A stretch of DNA of 20,635 nt from IMG/VR virus record IMGVR_UViG_3300046005_002624, positions 1 through 20,635 of that record. One strand, 5' to 3'. How positions within the stretch are numbered: position 1 is the stretch's first letter; every line of letters begins with the position of its first letter. The stretch comes from a virus. Below are positions 1 to 7,474 of the stretch, in pieces. A model generated the notes under the pieces. The model was not told the origin of the DNA, did not search any database, and worked only from the letters and a program-made list of their open reading frames with translations. The translations under genes were made by a program, and so were the position numbers.

Positions 1-252
1 ACTCATTCAAATGTACTTATACTTACTAAAGCTGTAAATGTAAATCTTGAAATGGGAGCTAATGCTTCTAGTTTAGCAACAAGCTATGCAGCTGCGGGCT
101 GTCTGATTTGGAAAGCTATTACAGATGGAACTTTTGTAACATTCAATGGAACAACTCTTTCAGGAGTAGGTAAAGGGAACTTGATTACGCCAAATGCTAG
201 CCCTACCATTAAGAGTGATTTAAATTCTATAGTAACAACTTCTGGTATATAA
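1..252 (+). CDS. C-terminal part of a probable virion structural protein (5' truncated)
   Basis: The reading frame is open from the first base of the window, so the start lies upstream. The ATG at 52 is internal to this frame, and the codons before it continue the protein in the same style. The visible 83 residues are rich in Thr, Ser, Ala, Asn and Gly, with few charged residues, and end in VTTSGI. This composition is typical of phage virion proteins and matches the four structural-type genes that follow. I do not recognise the family. A tail sheath, tube or fibre component would fit, but none can be chosen. It is separated from the next gene by 43 nt containing an ATATTTAT motif. Confidence 0.6.
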   Translation, partial: THSNVLILTKAVNVNLEMGANASSLATSYAAAGCLIWKAITDGTFVTFNGTTLSGVGKGNLITPNASPTIKSDLNSIVTTSGI

Positions 253-267
253 AAAACTAAAATTAAT

Positions 268-275
268 ATATTTAT
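268..275 (+). promoter_or_regulatory. ATATTTAT intergenic motif upstream of the 296 gene
   Basis: The octamer ATATTTAT lies in the 43-nt gap between two structural genes, 20 nt before the next ATG and 15 nt after the upstream stop. It is one of seven intergenic copies in the window. Extended by one base it contains TATTTATA, the reverse complement of the T4 late promoter TATAAATA. A promoter role is inferred. Confidence 0.4.
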
Positions 276-295
276 AACAAAATCTAAAATATAAG

Positions 296-955
296 ATGGG
301 ATATTTAAATAACTCAGTCGTAACTGTTGATGCTATCCTAACGGACAAGGGTAGAGAGTTACTAGCAAAAAATGATGGTACATTCCGTATCACTCAATTT
401 GCTTTATCTGATGACGAAATCGATTATACTCTTTACAACCCTAGCAACCCTTCAGGTTCAGCTTTCTATGGTCAAGCAATCGAAAACATGCCTCTTTTAG
501 AAGCATTTCCTCTTGTAACTCAAGAAATGAAGTATGTGTTAACTACACTACCTCGTGGAAGTGCTAAGATGCCGGTACTTGACCTAGGATATTCCGCTAT
601 CACATTAAAACAAGGTGCTTCACTTGCTATTACACCTCAAACTCTAAACTATTTAGGTGGCTTAACCACAACCGAAACCAATGGTTATACCGCTACTATA
701 AGTGATGTACGTGTATTAAGTACATTTAACGGGGTAGGTATTAATACACCAGATGCTATCGCACTAAACAGCACTACAACAATTGGAACTAACGTCTCTA
801 AAACAGTGGTTGGTACTACAATCAACATGACAGCCACTACTGTGAATACTTTATTTGGTTCCAACAATATTTTACAAGCTACCTTAACTGTAGTAGGTAG
901 AGATTCAGGAGCTCGCATTACAATCCCTGTAACAATTACTAAAACTTCAGCATAA
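296..955 (+). CDS. phage virion structural protein (219 aa)
   Basis: The 219-residue protein begins MGYLNNSVVTVDAILTDKGR. From memory, this N-terminal signature (GYLNN followed by VTVDAILTxKGRELLA) recurs in structural proteins of uncultured and marine tailed phages. Residues 1-110 are mixed, while the second half (about 115-219) is Thr/Val-rich with alternating hydrophobic residues and ends in a strand-like RITIPVTITK, suggesting an Ig-like beta-sandwich. No signal peptide or membrane segment is visible. It stands first in a run of structural genes, preceded by an ATATTTAT motif, and the next gene starts 7 nt after its stop. A role in the baseplate, neck or fibre attachment is plausible. The exact position in the particle cannot be told from sequence. 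Confidence 0.65.
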   Translation: MGYLNNSVVTVDAILTDKGRELLAKNDGTFRITQFALSDDEIDYTLYNPSNPSGSAFYGQAIENMPLLEAFPLVTQEMKYVLTTLPRGSAKMPVLDLGYSAITLKQGASLAITPQTLNYLGGLTTTETNGYTATISDVRVLSTFNGVGINTPDAIALNSTTTIGTNVSKTVVGTTINMTATTVNTLFGSNNILQATLTVVGRDSGARITIPVTITKTSA

Positions 956-962
956 TTAAGAT

Positions 963-2006
963 ATGTCATTTAAAAGATTAAATCCAACAGATTTTTTAGT
1001 ATCAGCAGATTCTGTAACTGCTCCTTGCTGGTCTAATGATATTAACACATTAACAGCTTTCTTTACTTCTTCTACTCAAGAAGCTAGCTCACAGGGAGAA
1101 TATGTTTTAGCAGTTTACAATACTGTAGCAACCTATGATAGCGCCTCTATCCAATTTTTTATTGGATATTGTGATGCAAATGGTTCAGGTTCAACTGCCT
1201 ATAACTCTGCTATTCCAAATCTAAGCCCTTCAAGAACATTATATGGTCAATATAGAAACCTTATTCTTGAAGATGAAAACTCAAGCTTTTTATTTGGATC
1301 AGTAACTAGTTCACAATTCTTTGCAGTTTCAGTAGAAAGAGCAAATTATAAACAATCTTTACTCCCAGGATCCTTAAACTTAGTACTTTCAGGATCAGCA
1401 GCAAACACTACTTTATACTTAACAGATAATAGTAATGATCTTTCAGTAGTACCTTACATCAATGGTACTAGAGTTTATCAGATCGTTTCAGGCTCAAATG
1501 GTACTGCTACAACTACTACTGCTTTAGCAGGTGCTTCTGCAGCTGGTTATACAGTCTCTGGTTCTTATGGTTGGTTTGTTCCTGATATGGGTACAATTTT
1601 ATTAAACGCAAAAGCTCTTCAATTACCTGTAGCTGCAGGTGGTATTGCTTTAGCTCCTCAAACTGGTAGCTCAAATATTGCAAATGGTCTTAACAATATG
1701 ATCATGTATAGAGCTATTAGCACAGGTGATAGTTTTGGTCTTAACTCCCAAGAAAATGTAACATCAGATTATGTTTACATAAGACCACAAAACTTTGAAT
1801 TTAACTACACAACTAACCCTTCGTTTATTAGTGCAAGTACAGGTGAAGTTATTTACTCTACATTCATCAACAACCCACAAACATATATTACAACTGTAGG
1901 TTTATACAATGATTCAAACGAGTTGTTAGCTGTAGCTAAATTATCTAGACCTCTAGTTAAAGATTTTACAAAAGAAGCATTAATCCGCGTTAAGCTGAAC
2001 TTCTAA
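963..2006 (+). CDS. fibre-like virion structural protein, paralogue A (347 aa)
   Basis: The 347-residue protein is rich in Ser, Thr, Asn, Gly and aromatic residues, with no enzyme motif, signal peptide or membrane segment. It appears to be a paralogue of the next gene. Both have an early GEYV preceded by a Ser/Thr/Phe-rich stretch. Both end in a module of the form Y-x-T-T-V-G-L-Y-(x)5-L-x-A-V-x-K-L-S-x-P, followed by a short closing strand (VKLNF here, VNLDL in the neighbour). The shared ends and variable middle suggest related subunits of an external appendage such as a fibre or baseplate decoration. The structural assignment comes from composition and context, and no specific T4 counterpart is recognised. 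Confidence 0.6.
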   Translation: MSFKRLNPTDFLVSADSVTAPCWSNDINTLTAFFTSSTQEASSQGEYVLAVYNTVATYDSASIQFFIGYCDANGSGSTAYNSAIPNLSPSRTLYGQYRNLILEDENSSFLFGSVTSSQFFAVSVERANYKQSLLPGSLNLVLSGSAANTTLYLTDNSNDLSVVPYINGTRVYQIVSGSNGTATTTTALAGASAAGYTVSGSYGWFVPDMGTILLNAKALQLPVAAGGIALAPQTGSSNIANGLNNMIMYRAISTGDSFGLNSQENVTSDYVYIRPQNFEFNYTTNPSFISASTGEVIYSTFINNPQTYITTVGLYNDSNELLAVAKLSRPLVKDFTKEALIRVKLNF

Positions 2007-2009
2007 TGA

Positions 2010-3065
2010 ATGAGTGCTTGGAAACAATTTTTAGCTTCTGATTTAATTGTTGCACCATTTCTGGTCAACAAAGGGTTTACTTTTACTACATCAAGTTTTT
2101 ACACTCAATCCAATGGTGAATATGTTGGTATAGAAAGATTCTTTGGTAAAAATATACCTTGGAATGTTAACTATGGCTCAAATATCACTACAGGTGTTAA
2201 TCAAGTTGAATATCAAGCTTTAATATATGATTCTGTAAAGCAATTATATTATTCAAACTATCAATTTTCAACTACAGGAGACCCAGCAAATTTAAGAGTT
2301 TTAATACCTGGAGCTGGACCTTCAGGTTCAGGAGATACTTTTACTAGTTCAGGAGTATCAGGTTCAGGTCCTTTATACGATAATTTTTTACAAAGTACTT
2401 TAACTCCTACTAGATTTTTACCAACAGGTTCTGGAGATACAATTGGTGTTATCTCTATTCCTTCAAAAATATTTGGAGATTATATAGCTCCTAATAGTTT
2501 AGTTATTCAATCTGGTAGTTTTATTCTACAAGATGATGGTGAAGGAAACCTTTTGGTTTCTGGTAGTAATGTTAACTATGGTAATGTTATCTATACTCAC
2601 GGGCTTATAATTTTAACAAACTCGTCTTCATTCTCTGCAGGTGCAGGTGGTTCTGGAGGTTTCTTATATGCCTCGGGAATCTATGCTACTGCATCTTATG
2701 GTGCTATATTCTTACCAGGCATTAGTGCGCTGATTACAGGTTCAATTACGTGTTCATTCTCGTCTTCTATGACGATATATGAAACTCAATACAAATGCAC
2801 TATACAACCTGCAGAATTTAATGCTACATTAAACCCATCAGCTCAAGCTAGTGGTAGTGTGTTTGAATGGACTGGAAGTTATTTCTATGAACCTGGAAAT
2901 GGTCAACTCTTAGATGCTTTAACTGGTTCTTATTTCGCACCTTACGTTACAACTGTTGGTTTATACGATGAAGCTCAAAATCTAATAGCGGTAGGAAAAT
3001 TATCTCAACCTGTTCCAACATCGCAAACAACAGATACAACAATTTTAGTAAATTTAGATTTATAA
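2010..3065 (+). CDS. fibre-like virion structural protein, paralogue B (351 aa)
   Basis: The 351-residue protein is a tandem paralogue of the preceding gene, sharing the GEYV region near the N-terminus and the closing module YVTTVGLYDEAQNLIAVGKL. The middle is Gly/Ser-rich (GAGPSGSGD, SAGAGGSGGF), which suggests flexible linkers between beta-rich segments. The start used is the ATG at 2010, three bases after the upstream stop. An ATG at 2006 overlapping that stop is in another frame. No Shine-Dalgarno sequence precedes it. The protein probably forms part of the same appendage as its neighbour, either as a heteromeric partner or as a duplicated, diversifying receptor-contact protein. Function is inferred from context. 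Confidence 0.6.
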   Translation: MSAWKQFLASDLIVAPFLVNKGFTFTTSSFYTQSNGEYVGIERFFGKNIPWNVNYGSNITTGVNQVEYQALIYDSVKQLYYSNYQFSTTGDPANLRVLIPGAGPSGSGDTFTSSGVSGSGPLYDNFLQSTLTPTRFLPTGSGDTIGVISIPSKIFGDYIAPNSLVIQSGSFILQDDGEGNLLVSGSNVNYGNVIYTHGLIILTNSSSFSAGAGGSGGFLYASGIYATASYGAIFLPGISALITGSITCSFSSSMTIYETQYKCTIQPAEFNATLNPSAQASGSVFEWTGSYFYEPGNGQLLDALTGSYFAPYVTTVGLYDEAQNLIAVGKLSQPVPTSQTTDTTILVNLDL

Positions 3066-3067
3066 CG

Positions 3068-3075
3068 ATATTTAT
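3068..3075 (+). promoter_or_regulatory. ATATTTAT intergenic motif upstream of the collagen-like gene
   Basis: The octamer begins 3 nt after the stop codon of the upstream gene and 25 nt before the next ATG. It sits in one of the longer gaps of the structural region (35 nt), which supports a start of a new transcription unit. The role is inferred from recurrence only. Confidence 0.4.
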
Positions 3076-3100
3076 TACGGCATAACACACTTTTAGATCG

Positions 3101-4450
3101 ATGGCTAATACACTAAGTACTTCTGGTATTGTTGATGGACAAATTATTTTTGCCTCACAAGTAAATCAAATGGTTCAGGCCTTTACGGGTACTAGTGATT
3201 ATGACATTACAGTTAGTGGTAGTTTAGATGTTACTGGATCTCTTAGTCTTGTTGGAACTACAGAAGTTGCTGGAGCAGGTTATAGTACAGTTGTCATAAG
3301 TAACTCAACTGGACAACTTCACTACACAACCTCAGGAAATGGTACATCAGGTACTTCAGGTACATCTGGTAGTTCAGGATCAAGTGGAATTAATGGTACC
3401 TCAGGTACTTCTGGCTTAGGTAGTTCAGGTACTTCAGGTACGTCAGGTACAGATGGTTCATCAGGTTCATCCGGTTCATCCGGCTCAAGTGGAAGTTCGG
3501 GTTCTTCAGGTCTTTCAGGTATAAACGGAACTTCAGGCACATCTGGTTCTTCAGGCTCATCTGGTCTAGGTAGCTCAGGTACTTCAGGTAGTTCTGGTTC
3601 TTCAGGCTCCTCTGGTACTTCAGGCAGTTCAGGATCTTCTGGCAGTTCAGGCTCATCTGGTCTATCTGGAATAAATGGTACTTCTGGAACAAGTGGTTCA
3701 AATGGTACTTCAGGTACTTCAGGCATTGGTACCTCAGGTAGTTCAGGTTCATCAGGTTCTTCAGGAACTTCTGGTACCGGAACTTCAGGTACTTCTGGTT
3801 CTTCAGGCTTATCTGGTATAAATGGTACTTCTGGAACTTCTGGCTCATCAGGTTCATCTGGCTTAGGCACATCAGGTACCTCTGGTAGTTCTGGCTCCTC
3901 TGGCTCATCAGGAACTTCAGGTGTAGGTACTTCAGGTACATCTGGCACATCTGGTTTAAGTGGCGTGAATGGGACTTCAGGAACAAGTGGTGTAAGTGGT
4001 ACTTCAGGAACATCTGGATTAGGTACTAGTGGTACTTCTGGTTCATCAGGAACTTCAGGTGTAGGTACTAGCGGCACTTCGGGTACCTCAGGTTCTTCAG
4101 GCCTTTCAGGAAATAATGGTACTTCAGGAACGTCTGGGGTTTCAGGTACTAGTGGCACTTCAGGAAGTAGTGGTACTTCTGGTTTAGGTACTTCAGGCAC
4201 ATCAGGTACTTCAGGTGTTGGTACATCAGGCACTTCAGGTCTTTCAGGTGTAAATGGTACTTCAGGTACATCAGGTACATCAGGTTCAAACGGAACTGGT
4301 TTTGGTACTATTACTCTTGTAAGTAATGCTCCTGCCTCTTTTGGATTTGAATCAGCACAAGTACCAGATAATACAGGATACACAGCAGCAGGCTGGATTA
4401 GAGTTACTATTGGTGGAAATCCTTACTATGTTCCTGCATGGACGTTATAA
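3101..4450 (+). CDS. collagen-like phage fibre protein (449 aa)
   Basis: The 449-residue protein has three parts. Residues 1-78 form a short N-terminal domain with Gly/Ser/Thr strands (VSGSLDVTGSLSLVG). Residues about 79-400 are an almost unbroken Gly-X-Y collagen-like repeat, nearly all GTS and GSS. Residues about 401-449 are a compact C-terminal cap ending PYYVPAWTL. Collagen-like phage proteins usually form trimeric shafts in tail or head fibres. Here the triplets lack Pro and charged residues, so triple-helix stability would depend on Thr/Ser, possibly with glycosylation. Regular GLG, GVG and GIG interruptions break the repeat. The C-terminal cap could nucleate trimers or contact the receptor. 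Placement after two fibre-like paralogues supports a fibre role. Repeat number probably varies between relatives. Confidence 0.8.
   Translation: MANTLSTSGIVDGQIIFASQVNQMVQAFTGTSDYDITVSGSLDVTGSLSLVGTTEVAGAGYSTVVISNSTGQLHYTTSGNGTSGTSGTSGSSGSSGINGTSGTSGLGSSGTSGTSGTDGSSGSSGSSGSSGSSGSSGLSGINGTSGTSGSSGSSGLGSSGTSGSSGSSGSSGTSGSSGSSGSSGSSGLSGINGTSGTSGSNGTSGTSGIGTSGSSGSSGSSGTSGTGTSGTSGSSGLSGINGTSGTSGSSGSSGLGTSGTSGSSGSSGSSGTSGVGTSGTSGTSGLSGVNGTSGTSGVSGTSGTSGLGTSGTSGSSGTSGVGTSGTSGTSGSSGLSGNNGTSGTSGVSGTSGTSGSSGTSGLGTSGTSGTSGVGTSGTSGLSGVNGTSGTSGTSGSNGTGFGTITLVSNAPASFGFESAQVPDNTGYTAAGWIRVTIGGNPYYVPAWTL
3335..4300 (+). repeat. in-frame Gly-Thr/Ser-Ser repeat with ~147-nt super-repeat
   Basis: The stretch consists of 9-nt-scale units such as ggtacttca and ggttcatct encoding Gly-X-Y triplets. 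A higher-order unit is marked by an S-G-[IVN]-N-G-T-S-G-T-S-G phrase beginning near 3386, 3518, 3668, 3815, 3962, 4109 and 4247. The spacings are 132, 150, 147, 147, 147 and 138 nt (44-50 residues). The spacing is not a multiple of three residues because each unit carries one or two G-x-G breaks. The regular codons also create long artificial open frames on the opposite strand. Confidence 0.85.
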
Positions 4451-4465
4451 TATAAAAAATAAATT

Positions 4466-4906
4466 ATGTGGAAATATAATGGTGAAGAAATCACTGACAT
4501 TGATCAGTTCCCATACGGCACCTTTGGTTTTGTTTATAGGGTCCTCAATAAAAAAACTGGCAAAGCTTATATTGGTAAAAAAGTGCTGTACCACAGCGTA
4601 AAGAAAAAACTTACCAAAAAAGAACTAGCAGAAATAGAGGGACAAGGACGCCGTCCTTCATATCGTCTTACAGTAAAAGAATCAGATTGGAAAACCTATT
4701 GGGGTTCAAATAAAATTCTCATTGAAGAATTAAAAACCAACTCAGACGACTTTGAACGTTCTATTATTCAACTGGCAAAAGACAAAAAACAACTTACGTA
4801 TTTTGAAACAAAATATTTGTTTGTTTATTCTGTACTTGAAAAACCAGAAGAATTCTACAACGACAATATTTTAGGAAAATTTTATACTAAAGATTTTGCA
4901 GGGTAA
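4466..4906 (+). CDS. GIY-YIG-like phage endonuclease (146 aa)
   Basis: The 146-residue protein has the layout of the GIY-YIG nuclease fold. GFVYRVLN at 21-28 occupies the first strand (F22-V-Y24 in place of G-I-Y), then AYIGKK at 34-39 gives the YIG element. A conserved ESDWKTYWGSNKIL follows at 72-85, and a Glu (E114 in TYFETKYLF) could bind the catalytic metal. The ESDWxxYxGS segment is a signature I recall from small T4-like phage endonucleases related to the Seg group. Such enzymes cut DNA as free-standing homing endonucleases or in host DNA degradation. It lies 23 nt before the primase gene, a position where homing enzymes often occur. The first element is degenerate, so the catalytic assignment is likely but not certain. 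Confidence 0.65.
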   Translation: MWKYNGEEITDIDQFPYGTFGFVYRVLNKKTGKAYIGKKVLYHSVKKKLTKKELAEIEGQGRRPSYRLTVKESDWKTYWGSNKILIEELKTNSDDFERSIIQLAKDKKQLTYFETKYLFVYSVLEKPEEFYNDNILGKFYTKDFAG

Positions 4907-4917
4907 AGGGTTTTTCG

Positions 4918-4930
4918 TACATTAAATGTA
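4918..4930 (+). promoter_or_regulatory. small inverted repeat touching the primase start codon
   Basis: TACAT-TAA-ATGTA forms a 5-bp inverted repeat (6 bp if the 1-nt loop is allowed) whose last base is the A of the primase ATG at 4930. It could be a small hairpin or protein-binding site affecting translation, as in T4 where the RegA repressor covers start regions of replication genes. It is short and AT-rich, so chance is a serious alternative. Confidence 0.2.
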
Positions 4931-5862
4931 TGGTAAATCAACTCCTTGTAGCGCTGGTCAATTCTGTCTTAGGACCTGGAAAACCAACTGCTAGAGGAAA
5001 CCAAGCCCACACCTGTCCATTCTGCCATCACCACAAACCTAAACTAGAGGTAAACTTTAGTGAAGGGAATGGGGATAAAAACCCGTGGCATTGTTGGGTG
5101 TGCGGAAAGAAAGGAGTAAAACTTATAACTCTTTTTAAACAAATCGGTGCGTCTGAAGATAAACTAAACGAATTACGTAGTTTAGTAAAATCCTCATACA
5201 AAGACGAACAAATTCAAACCCTAGAGGAAGTTAAACTTCCTGAAGAGTTTAAACCCTTATCTGAAATTACCGAAAACGATATTATAGGAAGGCACGCCCT
5301 TACTTATCTTAAAAAACGAGGTATTACCAAAGCAGATATTCTTCGATACAATATAGGTTATTGTGAAGGAGGAAAATACGATAAAATGATTATCGTACCC
5401 TCATACAACGAATTCGGGAAACTAAACTATTTTGTTGCTCGAAACTTTAACCCAAACTCCCCAGTAAAATACAAGAATCCGCCTATTGGCAAGAATATTG
5501 TGCCATTTGAACTGTTTATAAATTGGTCTTCACCGCTTATATTGTGCGAAGGACCATTTGACGCAATCTCTATCAAACGCAATGCGATCCCGCTGTTAGG
5601 AAAACATATACAAGCAAACTTGATGAAGCGTATTGTAACTTCTCAAGTAGAAAAAGTGTATATTGCGTTAGATAAAGACGCTCAAAAAGATGCTTTAAAA
5701 TTTGCTGAACTACTCTTGGCGGAGGGAAAAGAAGTTTATATCGTTGACCTGGATGAAAAAGATCCGAATGAAATGGGGTTTGAACACTTTACAAAACTTA
5801 TTCAAGAAACATATCCAATTAATACCTTTGACCTAATGTCAAGGAAGATAGAACTATTATGA
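4930..5862 (+). CDS. 61: DNA primase, DnaG/T4 gp61-type (310 aa)
   Basis: The primase makes RNA primers for lagging-strand synthesis, working with the replicative helicase (gp41 in T4). The N-terminus carries a zinc-binding domain with C29-x2-C32 and C55-x2-C58. The C-terminal half has a TOPRIM domain: LILCEGPFDA with the catalytic Glu at 207 and D211, then ALDKDAQKDA with D248 and D250, and DLDEKDPNE near 276. The region between (about 85-195) matches the usual catalytic-core spacing. Length is close to T4 gp61 (about 340 residues). The helicase-interaction tail is short. It overlaps the following nuclease gene by 4 nt (ATGA), so the two are probably co-translated. The small inverted repeat at the start codon may affect its expression. 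Confidence 0.85.
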   Translation: MVNQLLVALVNSVLGPGKPTARGNQAHTCPFCHHHKPKLEVNFSEGNGDKNPWHCWVCGKKGVKLITLFKQIGASEDKLNELRSLVKSSYKDEQIQTLEEVKLPEEFKPLSEITENDIIGRHALTYLKKRGITKADILRYNIGYCEGGKYDKMIIVPSYNEFGKLNYFVARNFNPNSPVKYKNPPIGKNIVPFELFINWSSPLILCEGPFDAISIKRNAIPLLGKHIQANLMKRIVTSQVEKVYIALDKDAQKDALKFAELLLAEGKEVYIVDLDEKDPNEMGFEHFTKLIQETYPINTFDLMSRKIELL

Positions 5863-6647
5863 TAGAACAAGGAGCTAAAATCTATAAAAAAAGCGTTACA
5901 AGAGTATTAGAAATTGACCAAGACGCAAAGCAGGTAAACTTTTTAGACACACGTTTTTACAAAAAGGGAGAAAAATACTACCCTTCAATCACCTCAGTCT
6001 TACAATATTTTCCTAAAAACAAGTTTTTTGAAAATTGGTTGAAAGATGTTGGGCACAACTCCGATATTATTGTTAGAAAAGCAGCAAATGAAGGTACTCA
6101 AGTACACGAAGCGATTGAAGATTACCTACTTGGTAAAGAACTTACCTGGTTAAACGAGTACGGCGAAGCAAAATACTCAATGGATGTTTGGAAAAATATC
6201 CTTAAATTTGATGAGTTTTGGAAGCAAGTTAAACCTACCCTTATCGAAAGTGAAATTCACTTATTCTCAGATGAAGCTGAAATTGCAGGAACGTGTGATT
6301 TGGTTCTAGAGATAAATGACGAGATTTGGATTTTGGATATCAAAACCTCAAACAGCCTCCACACTAGCCAAGACCTTCAAATTGCAGCTTACGCTAAAAT
6401 GTGGAACGAAACATTTGAGGAAAAAGTTACACGTACTGGTATCTTATGGCTTAAATCAGCCAAAAGAGGACCAGACAAATCAGGAAAGAAAATTCAAGGT
6501 AAAGGTTGGGAAGTTTACGAATCATCTCGTTCAATAGAAGAGAATTGGGGTTTCTTCCAAAAAATTCTAGACCTATACCACCTTGAAAATCCAGACGCTA
6601 AACCAGCATTTGAAAGTTTTCCTTTATCAGTTAAATTAGAAGCTTGA
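5859..6647 (+). CDS. PD-(D/E)XK nuclease, RecB/Cas4-like (262 aa)
   Basis: The protein belongs to the RecB/Cas4-like branch of PD-(D/E)XK exonucleases. The characteristic elements occur in order: H83-E84 in VHEAIEDYL, D147 in AGTCDLVLE, the core D160-I-K162 in WILDIKTS, and the Q174-x3-Y178 motif in LQIAAYAKMW. The YPSITSVLQYFP segment at about 41-52 is the usual N-terminal substrate-side motif of this group. No four-Cys iron-sulfur cluster is visible, unlike Cas4 or AddB. It would process DNA ends during phage recombination or repair, or degrade foreign DNA. It overlaps the primase by 4 nt, which links it to replication. The C-terminus ends just before an ATATTTAT motif. Confidence 0.8.
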   Translation: MIEQGAKIYKKSVTRVLEIDQDAKQVNFLDTRFYKKGEKYYPSITSVLQYFPKNKFFENWLKDVGHNSDIIVRKAANEGTQVHEAIEDYLLGKELTWLNEYGEAKYSMDVWKNILKFDEFWKQVKPTLIESEIHLFSDEAEIAGTCDLVLEINDEIWILDIKTSNSLHTSQDLQIAAYAKMWNETFEEKVTRTGILWLKSAKRGPDKSGKKIQGKGWEVYESSRSIEENWGFFQKILDLYHLENPDAKPAFESFPLSVKLEA

Positions 6648-6654
6648 TATTTAT
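6647..6654 (+). promoter_or_regulatory. ATATTTAT motif at the nuclease stop codon
   Basis: The octamer starts on the last base of the nuclease TGA stop and ends 16 nt before the next ATG. With the following A it reads TATTTATA. The 23-nt gap follows two genes joined by an overlap, which supports a unit boundary here. Confidence 0.4.
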
Positions 6655-6670
6655 ACGCAAACGCGTTTGA

Positions 6671-7474
6671 ATGATCAGTCTTGTTCAATTACTGGAAGAA
6701 CTCTCCTCTAGACCCAAAGCCATCATACTTGCTGGTGCTCCGGGTGCAGGGAAGAGTTCTTTAGTTGACGATTATATAAAAGATTTCAACTTAAAAGTAT
6801 TAAACATAGACGATTACTATAAAGAAAATCTAAAAAATGCAGGAGTTTCTTTCGATTTAAAGAATGCAGGTAAAGAGTCTAGAAGCAAAGCCGCAACAGG
6901 TATGCAACAGGCTATCAAAACCTACAATGAAGCTTTAAATCAAGCTATAGATAATAAAGAAAACATTGTATTAGACAATGCTTCTGGTTCACTTAAAAAT
7001 GTAGCTGAACTTAGAAATAGACTCATGTTAGCTGGTTACGATGTTTTAATGGTGTACGTTCACGCTTCACTTAAAAAAGCACTTAAAAGAAATGAAAAAC
7101 GTTTTGACAAATCTAAAGGCCTTGAAAGAAGCCTTCCACCAGACATTGTCCTTAAAACTTGGGCAAATGTCACAAAAAATTACGCCAAGTATAGAGATAT
7201 TTTTGGCGACAATTTTATCTCGGTTGTAAACGATGATAAACCTTTTACATTATCATCTTACGAAGACATAAAAAAATTATACGTAGACCAGTTTGCACCT
7301 AAAGACTCAACACCCAAATCAGCAAAGGATCAAGCGTATGAAGATAAAATAGATGCTGAAAATAAGGCATTTATAGAGGATTGGAACGCAAACATGAAAA
7401 GTCAAGATATTTTAGATAATTCTGTATCTAAAGAAGAAGTAAAGACTAAAATAAAAGATTTCCTTCAATCATGA
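6671..7474 (+). CDS. zeta-toxin-like P-loop kinase (267 aa)
   Basis: The protein is a small nucleoside/sugar-kinase-like P-loop protein of the zeta toxin/polynucleotide kinase group. A hydrophobic strand KAIILA leads into Walker A GAPGAGKSS at residues 22-30. NIDDYYKENL follows about 25 residues later, as in zeta toxins. A second strand NIVLDNASG may hold the substrate-side acidic residue. A lid-like Arg/Lys segment (KRNEKRFDKSKG) comes next. The C-terminal about 50 residues are charged and probably helical. Zeta toxins phosphorylate UDP-N-acetylglucosamine, while phage relatives may act on nucleic-acid ends. No antitoxin gene is adjacent, which argues against a classic toxin-antitoxin pair. 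An extra N-terminal helix, MISLVQLLEELSS, precedes the kinase strand. It overlaps the next gene by 4 nt. Confidence 0.7.
   Translation: MISLVQLLEELSSRPKAIILAGAPGAGKSSLVDDYIKDFNLKVLNIDDYYKENLKNAGVSFDLKNAGKESRSKAATGMQQAIKTYNEALNQAIDNKENIVLDNASGSLKNVAELRNRLMLAGYDVLMVYVHASLKKALKRNEKRFDKSKGLERSLPPDIVLKTWANVTKNYAKYRDIFGDNFISVVNDDKPFTLSSYEDIKKLYVDQFAPKDSTPKSAKDQAYEDKIDAENKAFIEDWNANMKSQDILDNSVSKEEVKTKIKDFLQS

Noticed and set aside
685-969. Minus-strand hydrophobic open frame opposite the 219-residue structural gene
   Set aside because: All supported genes are on the + strand. The Val/Leu-rich composition is the antisense image of Thr/Asn-rich codons.
3335-4300. CRISPR array
   Set aside because: The direct repeats are short, in frame and without unique spacers. 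They encode collagen-like triplets.
3322-4383. Long Pro/Glu/Val-rich open frame on the minus strand (353 codons), plus a 207-codon minus-strand frame at 3390-4013
   Set aside because: Both lie opposite the collagen-like repeat. The fixed Gly-Thr-Ser codons leave the antisense frames without stops and yield artificial PEVPEVP repeats. No start signal or other + to - switch supports them.
4326-4601. 91-codon + strand frame bridging the fibre and nuclease genes
   Set aside because: It overlaps the conserved C-terminal cap of the fibre protein and the GIY-YIG core of the nuclease in another frame, and its sequence has no domain-like pattern.
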